Shown one piece after another: positions 17,744 through 26,527 of a stretch of DNA of 64,000 nt (within the stretch, counting starts at the first letter, position 1; each line of letters begins with the position of its first letter). The notes below the pieces were generated by a model. The model was not told the origin of the DNA. It searched no databases and saw only the letters and a program-made list of their open reading frames with translations. The DNA lies in NCBI GenBank assembly GCA_035764725.1, contig DASTYT010000153.1, positions 24,462-88,461 on the forward strand. The letters are read 5' to 3'. The position numbers and the translations under genes are program-made. Source of the stretch: Candidatus Methylomirabilota bacterium. GTDB lineage: Bacteria; Methylomirabilota; Methylomirabilia; Rokubacteriales; CSP1-6.

Positions 17744-19321
17744 TTGAAGTGGATCCTGATCGCGGCGGGCGCGCTCGTCCTGCTCCTGGCGGGCGCGCTC
17801 GTCGCGCTGCCCTGGCTCGTCGACGTCCCGCGCGTCCAGGCCTACATCGCCGCCGCGGCCTCGCAGGCGCTGGGACGCGCGGTGCGCTTCACGTCGCTGT
17901 CCGTGACCGCGCTCCCGACGCCCTCGGTGCGGCTCAAGGGCCTGCAGGTGGCCGAGGATCCGAAGTTCGGGGCCCGGCCCTTCCTGGTCGTCGAGGAGGG
18001 GCGCTTCCGCATCCGGATCCGCCCGCTCTTCTCTGGCCGCGTGGAGCTGACCGAGCTCATCCTCGAGAAGCCGCGGGTCGAGATCATCGATGACGGCACC
18101 GGCCGCCTGAACGTGGCGAGCCTGGGCCCTACGGCGGGCCCCGGACGCCCCGTGCCGCGTTCGCCTGCCGCGTCCGCCCCGGCCGGCACCACCGCGGCGA
18201 CCATCAGCCGGGTGCGGCTCAAGGACGGCGTCGCGCATCTGGTGCGGCGCGGCGCGAAGCCGCTGAACCTCCGGCTCGAGGCCATCGACCTCGTGGTGCG
18301 GCCCGCGGGCGACACCTTCGCCCTCGAGGGCGCGGCCCGGCTCGAGCCCGGCGGGCTCACGCTCACCCTGTCCCAGACCACGCTGCAGCTCCCGCCAGGC
18401 CATGCCCTCGGCGACGCGCCCCTGCGCGCCACCGTGGCGGTCAAGGGCGCGGACGTGGCGGGGCTCGTGACGCCCTTCCTGGCCACCCCCGCGCTGCGCG
18501 GGCCGGTGCAGGGCACGCTGCGCGTTGCGGGCACCATCTCGCACCCCACCGCGCAGGGCGAGCTCGCCTTTTCCGGCCTCGCCGTGTCCGAGCGCCGCCC
18601 GTCCTGCCCGCCGCCACCCGACCGCCAGCTCAAGCTGGGCGACGTGCGCGTGCCCCTGGACTTCACGCTGGCCCGCCTGGAGGCGGCGCCACTGTCGGCG
18701 CGCGTGGCCGGCGGGACAGTGTCGGCTCGCGCGTCGGTCAATCTCACGGCCGGGGCGGTGAGCCTGAAGGACGTGGCCCTCAAGGGCGTGGAGCTGGGCC
18801 CGCTGCTCGTGGACTATCTCTGCCAGCCCTACGCGGTCACGGGACCGCTCGAGCATCAGGGCAATGTGGCATTCAGCTCGAGCACGCCGCTGACGACGGC
18901 CGAGGGCGCGGGGCGGCTGCGCATCGGTCGCGGCAAGGTGGTGGGGACGGCGGCGCTGGCCCTGCTCCGCGACGTGGTGACGGTGGCAGGGGTGGTCGCG
19001 CCGCTGGTCGAGGGACGGTCGATCACCGCGCCCACGAAGCCTCTCGACTTCGAGTCCATCACCGCGACGTACCGGGTGAGCCGCGGCGTCATCGCCACCG
19101 ACGACCTGCTCTACCAGGGTGAGGGCCTCACGGGGAACGTGGCCGGCACCTACGCGCTGGCCGACGGGCGCGTGGACGCCGCGGTCACACTCACGCAGGG
19201 GCGCACCCAGGTGAAGGCGCGCGTCACCGGCGTTGGTCAATCGCTTCGAGTCATCCCGACGGGGGTCACCCAGGGCGGGCGCGACGCGGTCAAGCAGCTC
19301 CTCGAGCAGCTCCTGCGCTGA
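17744..19321 (+). CDS. AsmA-family protein
   Basis: The 525-residue protein has an N-terminal membrane anchor (WILIAAGALVLLLAGALVAL) and a long periplasmic beta-rich region. The AsmA N-terminal signature ALGRAVRFTSLSV precedes SVRLKGLQVAEDPKFG, and repeated segments such as GNVAFSSSTPL and VVTVAGVVAPL lie toward the C-terminus. AsmA-like proteins belong to the repeating beta-groove superfamily linked to phospholipid transport to the outer membrane and envelope integrity. The start is TTG at 17744, the first plausible codon before the anchor. The 3' end overlaps the convergent methyltransferase by 32 nt. Confidence 0.85.
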   Translation: MKWILIAAGALVLLLAGALVALPWLVDVPRVQAYIAAAASQALGRAVRFTSLSVTALPTPSVRLKGLQVAEDPKFGARPFLVVEEGRFRIRIRPLFSGRVELTELILEKPRVEIIDDGTGRLNVASLGPTAGPGRPVPRSPAASAPAGTTAATISRVRLKDGVAHLVRRGAKPLNLRLEAIDLVVRPAGDTFALEGAARLEPGGLTLTLSQTTLQLPPGHALGDAPLRATVAVKGADVAGLVTPFLATPALRGPVQGTLRVAGTISHPTAQGELAFSGLAVSERRPSCPPPPDRQLKLGDVRVPLDFTLARLEAAPLSARVAGGTVSARASVNLTAGAVSLKDVALKGVELGPLLVDYLCQPYAVTGPLEHQGNVAFSSSTPLTTAEGAGRLRIGRGKVVGTAALALLRDVVTVAGVVAPLVEGRSITAPTKPLDFESITATYRVSRGVIATDDLLYQGEGLTGNVAGTYALADGRVDAAVTLTQGRTQVKARVTGVGQSLRVIPTGVTQGGRDAVKQLLEQLLR

Positions 19322-20144
19322 AGCGGGCGCCGCCCAGCTTGCCCTGCTCGACCAGCTCCACGAAGAACGCGTAGAGCTGGCGATACTCCTCGTAGCGGGC
19401 CTCACCCAGCCGCGCCACCGTGTCCTCGCGGAGACCCCGATACATGGCGAAGCGCCGCTGCAGGATGTCGATCCACTCGGCGGACAGGTCCTCGGCTTCG
19501 ATCCCGCCGAAGCCCGCGCGCGCGAGCAGGGCTGCGTAGCCGGCGATACTCTGGAGGCTCACCGCCGCCATCCAAGTGGTGAGGCGGGCGCGCTCGTTGT
19601 CGGCGAGGCGCGGCGTGGCGATCCAGTCCGTGAAGGCGATGCGCCCGCCGGGCTCGAGCACCCGCGCGCACTCCGCGAGCACGCGGCCCTTGTCCGGCAC
19701 GTGGAGCAGCCCCTCCTGGCTGATCACCGCGGAGAACACGCCCGGGCGCAGTGGCAGGACCTGGGCGTCGGCGCGCACCGGGCGCACCAGGGCCTCGAGC
19801 CCCGTCAGCCGCGTGAGGCGCGCGCCGCCCGCGCAGCGCCCCGCGTTCAGATCGAGGGCGAGCACGCGGACGCCGAAGCGGCCGGCGAGGAAGCGCGCGG
19901 GACCGGCCAGGCCCGCGCACACGTCGAGCACGCGCGCGCCGGGGCGGATGGCGGCGCGGCGCGCGAGCGCTTCGACGGCGGCGCGGCCGCCATAGTGATC
20001 GTGGTCCAGCTCGCCGAGATCGTCCAGGTCGAGGCGCGGGCCGGCCTTGCCCTGACGGCGTAGCGCTTCGAGGATCTGGGGCGCCGAGATCGGATGCCGG
20101 TCGTAGAAATCGACGACGTCGGCCAGCGGGGCGTGCGGCGGCAT
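19290..20144 (-). CDS. Class I SAM-dependent methyltransferase (sarcosine/dimethylglycine type)
   Basis: The 284-residue product has HYGGRAAVEALA, then motif I VLDVCAGLAGPARFLA, an acidic ribose loop (LALDLNAGR), SQEGLLHVPDKGRVLAEC and RIAFTDWIA. This combination is typical of sarcosine/dimethylglycine and related small-molecule methyltransferases. The substrate is not certain. The start is ATG at 20144, because a leaderless-type promoter ends 7 nt before it; the frame is open further upstream. Confidence 0.85.
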   Translation of the reverse strand: MPPHAPLADVVDFYDRHPISAPQILEALRRQGKAGPRLDLDDLGELDHDHYGGRAAVEALARRAAIRPGARVLDVCAGLAGPARFLAGRFGVRVLALDLNAGRCAGGARLTRLTGLEALVRPVRADAQVLPLRPGVFSAVISQEGLLHVPDKGRVLAECARVLEPGGRIAFTDWIATPRLADNERARLTTWMAAVSLQSIAGYAALLARAGFGGIEAEDLSAEWIDILQRRFAMYRGLREDTVARLGEARYEEYRQLYAFFVELVEQGKLGGARFSAGAARGAA

Positions 20145-20151
20145 GCCGGCG

Positions 20152-20180
20152 ATGCTAGCCTCGACGCGGCGCCGGGCCAA
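20152..20180 (-). promoter_or_regulatory. Promoter of the methyltransferase gene
   Basis: Minus strand: TTGGCC (20180-20175), a 17-nt spacer and TAGCAT (20157-20152) end 7 nt before the ATG at 20144. Confidence 0.65.
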
Positions 20181-20183
20181 GCC

Positions 20184-20212
20184 TTGAAAGTGCCCGATCC
20201 ATATGGTACAAG
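20184..20212 (+). promoter_or_regulatory. Promoter of the citrate synthase gene
   Basis: TTGAAA (20184-20189), a 17-nt spacer and TACAAG (20207-20212) are followed by a leader of about 50 nt carrying AAAAGGAG. It stands back to back with the methyltransferase promoter. Confidence 0.7.
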
Positions 20213-20265
20213 GAGGCGTTTTCGATCCGCCCCATCGACCCCCGAAAAGGAGTACCGAGGAAGCC

Positions 20266-21417
20266 ATGACGAACGGAGCCAGCGCGGCGGTAGCCCCCAT
20301 GAAAGCCGGCCTCGAGGACGTCGTCGTCTCGACCACGGAGATCTGCTTCATCGATGGTCACAAGGGACGGCTGGTCTACCGCGGCTACGACGTGGACGAT
20401 CTCGTCGCGCACGCGAGCTTCGAGGAGGTCGTGTTCCTCCTCTTCCACGGGCGGCTCCCCAACCGGAAGGAGGCCGAGGCCAACCAGAAGGCGCTGTCCT
20501 CGACCGCGAATCGCAAGCTCCTCCCGAAGCTCATCGCGATGCTCCGCCAGCTCCCGAAGAAGACCACGCCGATGGAGGCTCTGCGCACGGGCGTCTCCGC
20601 GCTGTCCGCCTTCGATCCCGACGCCGCGGACAACTCCCATGACGCCACCCTCAGGAAATCCATCCGGTTGACCGCCCAGCTCCCGACCCTCGTGGCGGCC
20701 TGGGAGCGCATCCGGCGCGGCAAGGCTCCGGTGGCGCCGAACCCAAAGCTCTCCCTCGCGGCCAATTTCCTCTACATGATGAGCGGCAAGAAGCCCACCG
20801 AGCTCGCCGCCAAGACCTTCGACGTCGCCCTGATCCTTCACGCCGACCACGAGTTCAATGCGTCCACCTTCGCCGCGCGCGTCACCGCGGCGACGTTGTC
20901 CGACGTGCACTCGGCGGTGGTGTCGGGCATTGGCGCGCTCAAGGGGCCGCTCCACGGCGGGGCCAACGAGCAGGTCATGCTCATGGTCCAGAAGGTCAAG
21001 GACCCCGCCAAGGCCGAGGGCTGGATCCGCAAGGCCATTGCCGACAAGATGCGCATCATGGGCTTCGGCCACCGCGTCTACCGCGTGGAGGATCCGCGGG
21101 CCAAACACCTGCGCCGGCTCGCGCTCGAGCTGGGCAAGCAGGCCGGCAGCACCGCCAACGTCGAGATCCTGGAGACGGTCGCGCGCGTGGTCTCCAGCGA
21201 GAAGCACATCTTCCCCAACGTGGACCTCTTCTCCGGCGCCGCCTACGCCTCGATGGGCATCCCCACCGATCAGTTCACGCCGATCTTCGCGATGAGCCGC
21301 GTCGCCGGCTGGGCGGCCCATGTCCTCGAGCAGCACGGCAACAACCGGCTCATCCGGCCGCGCGGCGAATACACGGGCGCGATCGACCTGAAGTACGTGC
21401 CCCTCGCCAACCGGTAG
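20266..21417 (+). CDS. gltA: Citrate synthase
   Basis: The 383-residue short-type citrate synthase condenses acetyl-CoA and oxaloacetate. Catalytic elements are present: GPLHGGANE (first His), GFGHRVYR (second His) and the Asp in the DLFSGAAYASMGIPTD region, followed by R/H contacts AGWAAHVLEQH and RPRGEYTG. The length and N-terminus (TTEICFIDGHKGRLVYRGYD) fit the bacterial dimer type; 2-methylcitrate synthase is the alternative, but no prp genes adjoin. The ATG at 20266 follows a GAGG at 5 nt. A good promoter lies upstream. Confidence 0.93.
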   Translation: MTNGASAAVAPMKAGLEDVVVSTTEICFIDGHKGRLVYRGYDVDDLVAHASFEEVVFLLFHGRLPNRKEAEANQKALSSTANRKLLPKLIAMLRQLPKKTTPMEALRTGVSALSAFDPDAADNSHDATLRKSIRLTAQLPTLVAAWERIRRGKAPVAPNPKLSLAANFLYMMSGKKPTELAAKTFDVALILHADHEFNASTFAARVTAATLSDVHSAVVSGIGALKGPLHGGANEQVMLMVQKVKDPAKAEGWIRKAIADKMRIMGFGHRVYRVEDPRAKHLRRLALELGKQAGSTANVEILETVARVVSSEKHIFPNVDLFSGAAYASMGIPTDQFTPIFAMSRVAGWAAHVLEQHGNNRLIRPRGEYTGAIDLKYVPLANR

Positions 21418-21459
21418 GCGCGGCCGGCTCGGCGAGCGGCCCGGCACGGAGCAGCTGCC

Positions 21460-22263
21460 GTGCTCGTGAGCGTGGTGCTCGTCGTGTACAACCAGCTCGC
21501 GCTCACCCGCGCCTGCCTCGAGAGCCTGCGCCAGACCACGCTCCCGTTCGAGCTCTGCGTCGTGGACAATGGCTCCGCCGATGGCACCGAGCCCTACTTC
21601 CGCCGCCTCCCCACATTCGCCATGCCGCTCCGCTACGAGCGTAACGCGGAGAACGTGGGCTTGATCCGCGCGCTGAACGCGGGAGCCCGCCTGGCCACCG
21701 GCGAGTACCTGTGCTTCCTGCACAACGACACCGAGATGCGTGAGCCGGAGTGGCTCGCGCGCCTGCGGGCCGCGGTGGACGGCGACGGCGGCTTCGGCCT
21801 GGCCGGCCTCTACGGGGTGCGGCGGCTGCGCGCCGACGGGCGCTACGTGGGCCGCACGATCGTCTCGAGCCTGGAGGGCGCGCCGCCCCTGCCCACGCCC
21901 GTCACCGAGGTAGCGGCGGTGGATGGGGTCTGCCTCTTCCTGCGCCGCGCGCTCCTGGAGCAGGTGGGTGGCTTCGACGAGGGCTATGGCTTCTTTCACG
22001 GCTACGACCGCGACCTGTCCTTCGCGGTGCGCGAGGCCGGGCTGCGCTGCGCCGTCGTGGACGCCCGCTGCGTGCATCACGGCGGCGGCACGCGCACCGG
22101 CGCGGGCGCGCCGCGCCGGACCGCTCAGGATCTGGCCGATCGTCGTGCCGCCCTCGCGCGCTTCACCGCGAAGTGGCGCCACCGGCTGCCCAGCGACGTG
22201 CGCACGCTCGGCGAGCGCTTCGCCGACCGCGTGCGACGCGGGGCCCGGCGGTCCGATCCATGA
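21460..22263 (+). CDS. Family 2 glycosyltransferase
   Basis: The 267-residue protein starts SVVLVVYNQLALTRACLESL and has VVDNGSADG and FLHNDTEM (the DxD equivalent, here NDT). An acceptor region follows: GGFDEGYGFFHGYDRDLSF. There is no membrane segment, so it is a soluble or peripheral GT-A enzyme of the rhamnosyltransferase-like group. The GTG start was chosen as the first codon of the fold. The stop overlaps the FIST gene start (ATGA), a coupling that looks functionally odd. Confidence 0.88.
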   Translation: MLVSVVLVVYNQLALTRACLESLRQTTLPFELCVVDNGSADGTEPYFRRLPTFAMPLRYERNAENVGLIRALNAGARLATGEYLCFLHNDTEMREPEWLARLRAAVDGDGGFGLAGLYGVRRLRADGRYVGRTIVSSLEGAPPLPTPVTEVAAVDGVCLFLRRALLEQVGGFDEGYGFFHGYDRDLSFAVREAGLRCAVVDARCVHHGGGTRTGAGAPRRTAQDLADRRAALARFTAKWRHRLPSDVRTLGERFADRVRRGARRSDP

Positions 22264-23450
22264 GCATCCGCGCGGGCTCCGGCCTCTCCGTCAGCTGGGA
22301 TCCGGTGGAGGCGACGCTCGAGGCGTCGCTCACCGCCATGGAGCGTCTGGGCGCTCATCGCGCCGATCTGGCCGTCGTGTTCACGTCGCCGTCGGCCTTC
22401 CCCTCCGCCCACGAGCTGCTGCACGCGGTGCGGCGGGTGACGGGCGCCCCCGCGGTGGTGGGCGCCAGTGGCGTGGGCGTGCTCACGGACCGGATGGAGG
22501 TGGAGTCCATCGAGGCGCCGGGGTCGCCCGATCCCCGCCAGGCCGCGGTCGCGGTGCTCGCAGTGCAGAGCGACGGGCACCACTTCGCCCCCTTCCTCGT
22601 GGACGAGACCGAGGGCCTGGGCACGGCGGCGGGACGCGTCGCCGCTGCCCGCCTCGCCGAGGCCGAGGCGAGCGTGCTCATCGCGCTGCCCGACCCCATG
22701 GGCCTCGATCCGGGACGGCTGCTCGCGGCGCTCACCGAGGGCGGCCGCAGCGTCCCCGTGCTGGGAGGTGTGGCCTCGGGCCTGCCGCTCTTCGAGCTGT
22801 GCAACGCCGACGTGGTGTCGGGCGCGCTCGTCGGGCTCGCGGTGGCGGGCGGGACGCCGGTGGTGGGCGTGGCGCAGGGCTGCGAGCCCATCGGCGAGCC
22901 TTTCGTCATCACGCGTGCCGAGGGCTCGACGGTGCAGGAGATCGCGGGCCGCCCCGCGCTGGCGGTGCTGGGCGAGGCGGTCGCCTCGGTGGAGGGCGGC
23001 ACCGCTCGGGTGCGTGGGGCCGGGCTCTTCGCGGGGCTCGCCATGGATCCCGCCAAGAGCCCCCTGGTGCGCGGCGACTTCCTCGTGCGCAACCTCATCG
23101 GCGTGGATCGCGGCACGGGCAGCGTCGGCGTGGCGGAGCCCGTCCGCGTGGGCCAGACGATCCAGTTCCAGCTCCGCGACGCGCGCGCGGCCGCCGATGA
23201 CCTGCGGGCGACCCTGGCGACGATGGCGGAGGCCCTCGGCGGCCGCTCGCCGGGCTTCGGGCTCTACTTCGACTGCGCGGGCCGGGGGCAGGGCCTCTTC
23301 GGCGTCGGCGATCACGACATCGGTCTCATCCGCGAGGCCCTCGGCGAATTTCCGCTCGCGGGCTTCTTCGGCAACGGCGAGCTCGCGCCGGTGGGCGGGC
23401 GCAATCACTTCCACACTTACACGGGGGTACTCGTGGTGTTTCCTCGATGA
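22260..23450 (+). CDS. FIST-domain sensory protein
   Basis: The 396-residue protein consists of a FIST N domain (residues about 30-220, with VVGASGVGVLTD and PVLGGVASG) and a FIST C domain (about 230-375, ending GFFGNGELAPVGGRNHFHTYTG). FIST domains are predicted small-ligand sensors, possibly for amino acids, and usually feed into signalling proteins; here the domain stands alone. It is sandwiched by 4-nt overlaps between a glycosyltransferase and the DapF-like gene, so a link to envelope or cell-wall precursor sensing is possible (inference). Confidence 0.9.
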   Translation: MSIRAGSGLSVSWDPVEATLEASLTAMERLGAHRADLAVVFTSPSAFPSAHELLHAVRRVTGAPAVVGASGVGVLTDRMEVESIEAPGSPDPRQAAVAVLAVQSDGHHFAPFLVDETEGLGTAAGRVAAARLAEAEASVLIALPDPMGLDPGRLLAALTEGGRSVPVLGGVASGLPLFELCNADVVSGALVGLAVAGGTPVVGVAQGCEPIGEPFVITRAEGSTVQEIAGRPALAVLGEAVASVEGGTARVRGAGLFAGLAMDPAKSPLVRGDFLVRNLIGVDRGTGSVGVAEPVRVGQTIQFQLRDARAAADDLRATLATMAEALGGRSPGFGLYFDCAGRGQGLFGVGDHDIGLIREALGEFPLAGFFGNGELAPVGGRNHFHTYTGVLVVFPR

Positions 23451-24310
23451 TCCCGTTCGCAAAGGGCCACGGTCTCGGCAACGACTACATCGTGATCAAC
23501 GGGACGGATCTCCCGGCGCCCCTCACACCGCGCCAGATCGAGAAGATCTGCGACCGCAACTGGGGCGTGGGGTCGGACGGCATCCTCTTGCGCGTGCCCG
23601 CGTGGGCCGGCGCGGACGTCGGCCTCCGGATCTTCAATCCCGACGGGAGCGAGGCGGAGAAGTCCGGCAACGGGCTGCGCATCTTCGCCAAGTACCTCCA
23701 CGACCACGGGCACGCGCGGCGCCCGACCTTCACGGTGGACACGATGGGCGGCCGGGTGGAATGCCAGTGCCACGTCGTCAACGGACGCGTCAACGAGGTC
23801 ACGGTGGAGATGGGGCGCTGCACCTTCGTCGCGCCCGAGATCCCGATGAACGGCCCCGAGCGCGAGGTGGTGAAGGTGCCGCTGCAGGTGGGCCCGGAGA
23901 CCCTCCTCGTGACCGCGGTGTCGGTGGGGAACCCGCACTGCGTCGTCTTCACCGACGCGCTCGACGAGAAGGAGGTCCGGCGGCTCGGCCCCCTCATCGA
24001 GCATCACCCCGCGTTCCCGAACCGGACCAACGTGCAGTTCGCCAAGGTGGCGTCGCGCACCGCGGTCGACATCATGATCTGGGAGCGCGGTGCGGGCTGG
24101 ACCCTCGCCTCCGGGTCCTCGTCGAGCGCGGTGGCCTGCGCGGCGGTCAAGAACGGGCTCTGCGATCACGGGCGGGTGACCGTCCGGATGCCGGGCGGCA
24201 CGCTGCACATCGACGTGCGGCCCGACTGGTCGATTCGCCTCCAGGGCCCGGTCGAGGAGGTCTACACCGGCACGTTCTCCCGCGATCTCATGGACGCGCT
24301 GGCGCGCTAG
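23447..24310 (+). CDS. Diaminopimelate epimerase-like protein with Cys-to-Ser at both catalytic sites
   Basis: The 287-residue product has the full DapF fold: FAKGHGLGNDYIVI, NPDGSEAEKSGNGLRIFAKY, VSVGNPHCVVF and ERGAGWTLASGSSSSAVA. In true DapF the two proton-exchanging residues are cysteines in CGNG and ACGTG. Here they are Ser73 and Ser222, in otherwise intact motifs. It may epimerise a substrate using serines, act on another substrate, or be inactive. The length is normal and no decay is seen. The ATG overlaps the FIST stop (ATGA). dapF is the nearest named family. Confidence 0.85.
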   Translation: MIPFAKGHGLGNDYIVINGTDLPAPLTPRQIEKICDRNWGVGSDGILLRVPAWAGADVGLRIFNPDGSEAEKSGNGLRIFAKYLHDHGHARRPTFTVDTMGGRVECQCHVVNGRVNEVTVEMGRCTFVAPEIPMNGPEREVVKVPLQVGPETLLVTAVSVGNPHCVVFTDALDEKEVRRLGPLIEHHPAFPNRTNVQFAKVASRTAVDIMIWERGAGWTLASGSSSSAVACAAVKNGLCDHGRVTVRMPGGTLHIDVRPDWSIRLQGPVEEVYTGTFSRDLMDALAR

Positions 24311-24317
24311 CTCCTCG

Positions 24318-25016
24318 ATGCCCTCGTCCGCGCCCGCGTGGCTCACTGCGGCGTTCACGCTGCTGGTGCTCGTGATGGCGGGGTTGGTGGTCGCGGCGGT
24401 AGGCGCTCTCCGCGGGCGCGGCGCGGCGGCGGGCATCGCCGCCGCCCTCGGCGCGTGGCTCGCGCTCACGGGCGCCCTCGCCGGCGCCGGCGTCTTTGCC
24501 GATTTCTCCCGCATGCCCCCGCGGCTCCTCCTCGCCATCGTGGCGCCGCTGATCACCCTGGTGATCCTGGGCCGCTCCGCCGCGGTGGGACGCTGGCTCG
24601 ACGCCGCACCGCCAGCCTGGCTCGTGCACCCGCAGGCGTTCCGCGGGGTGATGGAGCTGATCCTCTGGCAGCTCTTCATGGCGGGCGTGCTGCCCGTGAT
24701 CATGACGTTCGAGGGGCGGAACGTGGACATCGTGGTGGGGCTCAGCGCGCCGCTGATCGGCTGGCTCTGCTTCGGCCGTCGCCTCTGGTCGCCGCGGGTC
24801 GCCGTCTGGTGGAACGTCGCCGGCATCCTGATCCTGCTGAACGTGGTGCTGCACGCGCAGCTCTCGGCGCCCACGCCCTATCGGCGGATCATTGCGGACC
24901 CGCCGCCGACCTTGATCGCGCACCTGCCGTGGATCTGGCTGCCCGCGTTTCTCGTGCCGCTGGCATGGGGCCTGCACCTCCTGAGCATCCGGCAGCTGCG
25001 CCGCCGCGCTCGGTGA
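24318..25016 (+). CDS. Seven-helix membrane protein of unknown function
   Basis: The 232-residue protein has about seven hydrophobic helices. Conspicuous polar positions are MTFEGRNVDIVVG between helices and HAQLSAPTPYRR before the last pair, followed by LSIRQLRRRAR at the cytoplasmic C-terminus. I recognise the general look of a conserved hypothetical family but no function. It starts 7 nt after the DapF-like gene and overlaps the next membrane protein (GTGA). Confidence 0.75.
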   Translation: MPSSAPAWLTAAFTLLVLVMAGLVVAAVGALRGRGAAAGIAAALGAWLALTGALAGAGVFADFSRMPPRLLLAIVAPLITLVILGRSAAVGRWLDAAPPAWLVHPQAFRGVMELILWQLFMAGVLPVIMTFEGRNVDIVVGLSAPLIGWLCFGRRLWSPRVAVWWNVAGILILLNVVLHAQLSAPTPYRRIIADPPPTLIAHLPWIWLPAFLVPLAWGLHLLSIRQLRRRAR

Positions 25017-25630
25017 GACCCGCCGGGCTGCGGCTCGCGGCGTGGCTGTCGCTCGTCAACGCGTTCGCGTCCGTCCCTCTCGTGGCGCTGCTCGGCAGCC
25101 TGGCCGCCGGCGACAGCCTCACGCTCCGCGCGCTCCACGCGGCGGTCCTCGTGGCGGCGCTGATCATCTACGCGGTAACCCTGCTCACCCTGCGTGCCCT
25201 GCTCCACGGGCGGGGGATCTACGAGGCTGACGCCCTCATCAAGGGGCTGCTGCTGATCTCCGGGCTGGAAAGCGTGCTCGAGCTCCCCTGGCTCCCCGGT
25301 CTGACCGAGGTGGCCCGCGAGGGCGCGGCGCTCGCGCTATCCGCCGTGTACTGGCTCGGGCTCATTGCGCTCGCCCGGCGCCTGCGGGCGCTCGGCGACA
25401 CGCTCCACGGTCTGCGTGACCGCCTGGCCGGCGCGCTGACGGTGGCCGGGGTGGGAGGGCTTGCCCTGACCGCCGCGACCATCCCTCTGATCGGCGCGTC
25501 CGAGCCCGTGGTGGCCGACAGCGCGCCGTGGATGCTGGTGACCCTGGTGGCCGCCTTCACCACGCTCTTCGGCTACGCGCGTGGGGCGATCGCGCTGGCG
25601 CGGATCTTCTGGCGCGAGGCACGCGCCTGA
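25013..25630 (+). CDS. Membrane protein of unknown function
   Basis: The 205-residue protein has five or six hydrophobic helices, a charged linker (LARRLRALGDTLHGLRDRL) and an acidic loop (HGRGIYEADALIKG). No family is recognised. The GTG at 25013 overlaps the preceding stop by 4 nt. The pair may form one complex in the membrane. It is the last gene of the run that begins at 21460. Confidence 0.72.
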   Translation: MRPAGLRLAAWLSLVNAFASVPLVALLGSLAAGDSLTLRALHAAVLVAALIIYAVTLLTLRALLHGRGIYEADALIKGLLLISGLESVLELPWLPGLTEVAREGAALALSAVYWLGLIALARRLRALGDTLHGLRDRLAGALTVAGVGGLALTAATIPLIGASEPVVADSAPWMLVTLVAAFTTLFGYARGAIALARIFWREARA

Positions 25631-25643
25631 GACGGCGCGACCG

Positions 25644-26525
25644 TCAGGGCCGGTCGGGCAGGCGCAGGAAGCGCGTGAGCAGACGGTCTCGCGTACGGTC
25701 GGGCAGCCAGCGGGCGATCGCGGCCTGCATCTTCGCCCGCCTGCCGATCACATAGCGCGTCCGCGGCTTCTCGGCGGTGAGGGCGTGCACCACCGCCGCT
25801 ACCACCGCGTCGGGCGGGATGGCGGTGCGCTCCGAGTAGGCCGCGCCCTTGCGAAGGGCTTCGAGGGCCTTCCCGTAGAGCCGCATCGCCTCCGGCGGCA
25901 GACCATCCTGCATCCGGTTCGCCTCCTGCGTGGACTTCTGCCAGATCGGCGTGGCGATGGCGCCCGGCTCGATGATCGACACGTGCATGCCCCACGGCCG
26001 CACTTCCACGCGCAGCGCGTCGGTCAGGGCCTCGAGGGCGAACTTCGAGGCGCCGTAGGCGCCGACGAAGGGCGCGGCCATGCGCCCGCCGATCGAGCCC
26101 ATGTTCACGATGCGTCCGCGCGCGGCGCGCAGCAGCGGCAACATCGCCTGAGTCACCGCGACCTGGCCCACCACGTTGACCTCGAACTGGCGGCGGAGAT
26201 CGGCGAGGGGGAGGAACTCCAGCGGTCCCGGCACCGCGATGCCGGCATTGTTCACGAGGCCGGCCAGTCCCCTGACCCCCACGACGGCGGAGACGGTGCG
26301 GGTGGCGCCCGCGATCGACGCGGCATCGGTGACGTCGAGGGCCACCGCGGTGAGCCGCCCCGAGGCGCGCTGCTGGAGCGCGGCCCCGTCGGTCGCGCGC
26401 CGCACGCCCGCGAAGACTTGAAAGCCGAGCGCGTCCAGCCCGAGCGCGCACGCGGCCCCGATGCCGGTGGAGGCGCCGGTGACGACGACGGCGCCGTCGC
26501 GGGTGGGCGGCTCGGTGGGCGCCAT
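25644..26525 (-). CDS. Short-chain dehydrogenase/reductase
   Basis: The 293-residue classical SDR has the cofactor loop VVTGASTGIGAACALG, the NNAG motif (LVNNAGIAV), a catalytic Ser in NMGSIGGRMA and the YGASK catalytic tetrad residues. The C-terminus (TRYVIGRRAKMQAAIARWLP) resembles SDRs acting on retinol-like or steroid-like lipids. The exact substrate is unknown. The ATG lies 2 nt after the upstream membrane-protein stop, so the two are cotranscribed. Confidence 0.88.
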   Translation of the reverse strand: MAPTEPPTRDGAVVVTGASTGIGAACALGLDALGFQVFAGVRRATDGAALQQRASGRLTAVALDVTDAASIAGATRTVSAVVGVRGLAGLVNNAGIAVPGPLEFLPLADLRRQFEVNVVGQVAVTQAMLPLLRAARGRIVNMGSIGGRMAAPFVGAYGASKFALEALTDALRVEVRPWGMHVSIIEPGAIATPIWQKSTQEANRMQDGLPPEAMRLYGKALEALRKGAAYSERTAIPPDAVVAAVVHALTAEKPRTRYVIGRRAKMQAAIARWLPDRTRDRLLTRFLRLPDRP

Positions 26526-26527
26526 GG

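Noticed and set aside
20155-22182. Long antisense open frame over citrate synthase and the GT2 gene
   Set aside because: No domain is recognisable, and the plus-strand genes have intact motifs and a promoter.
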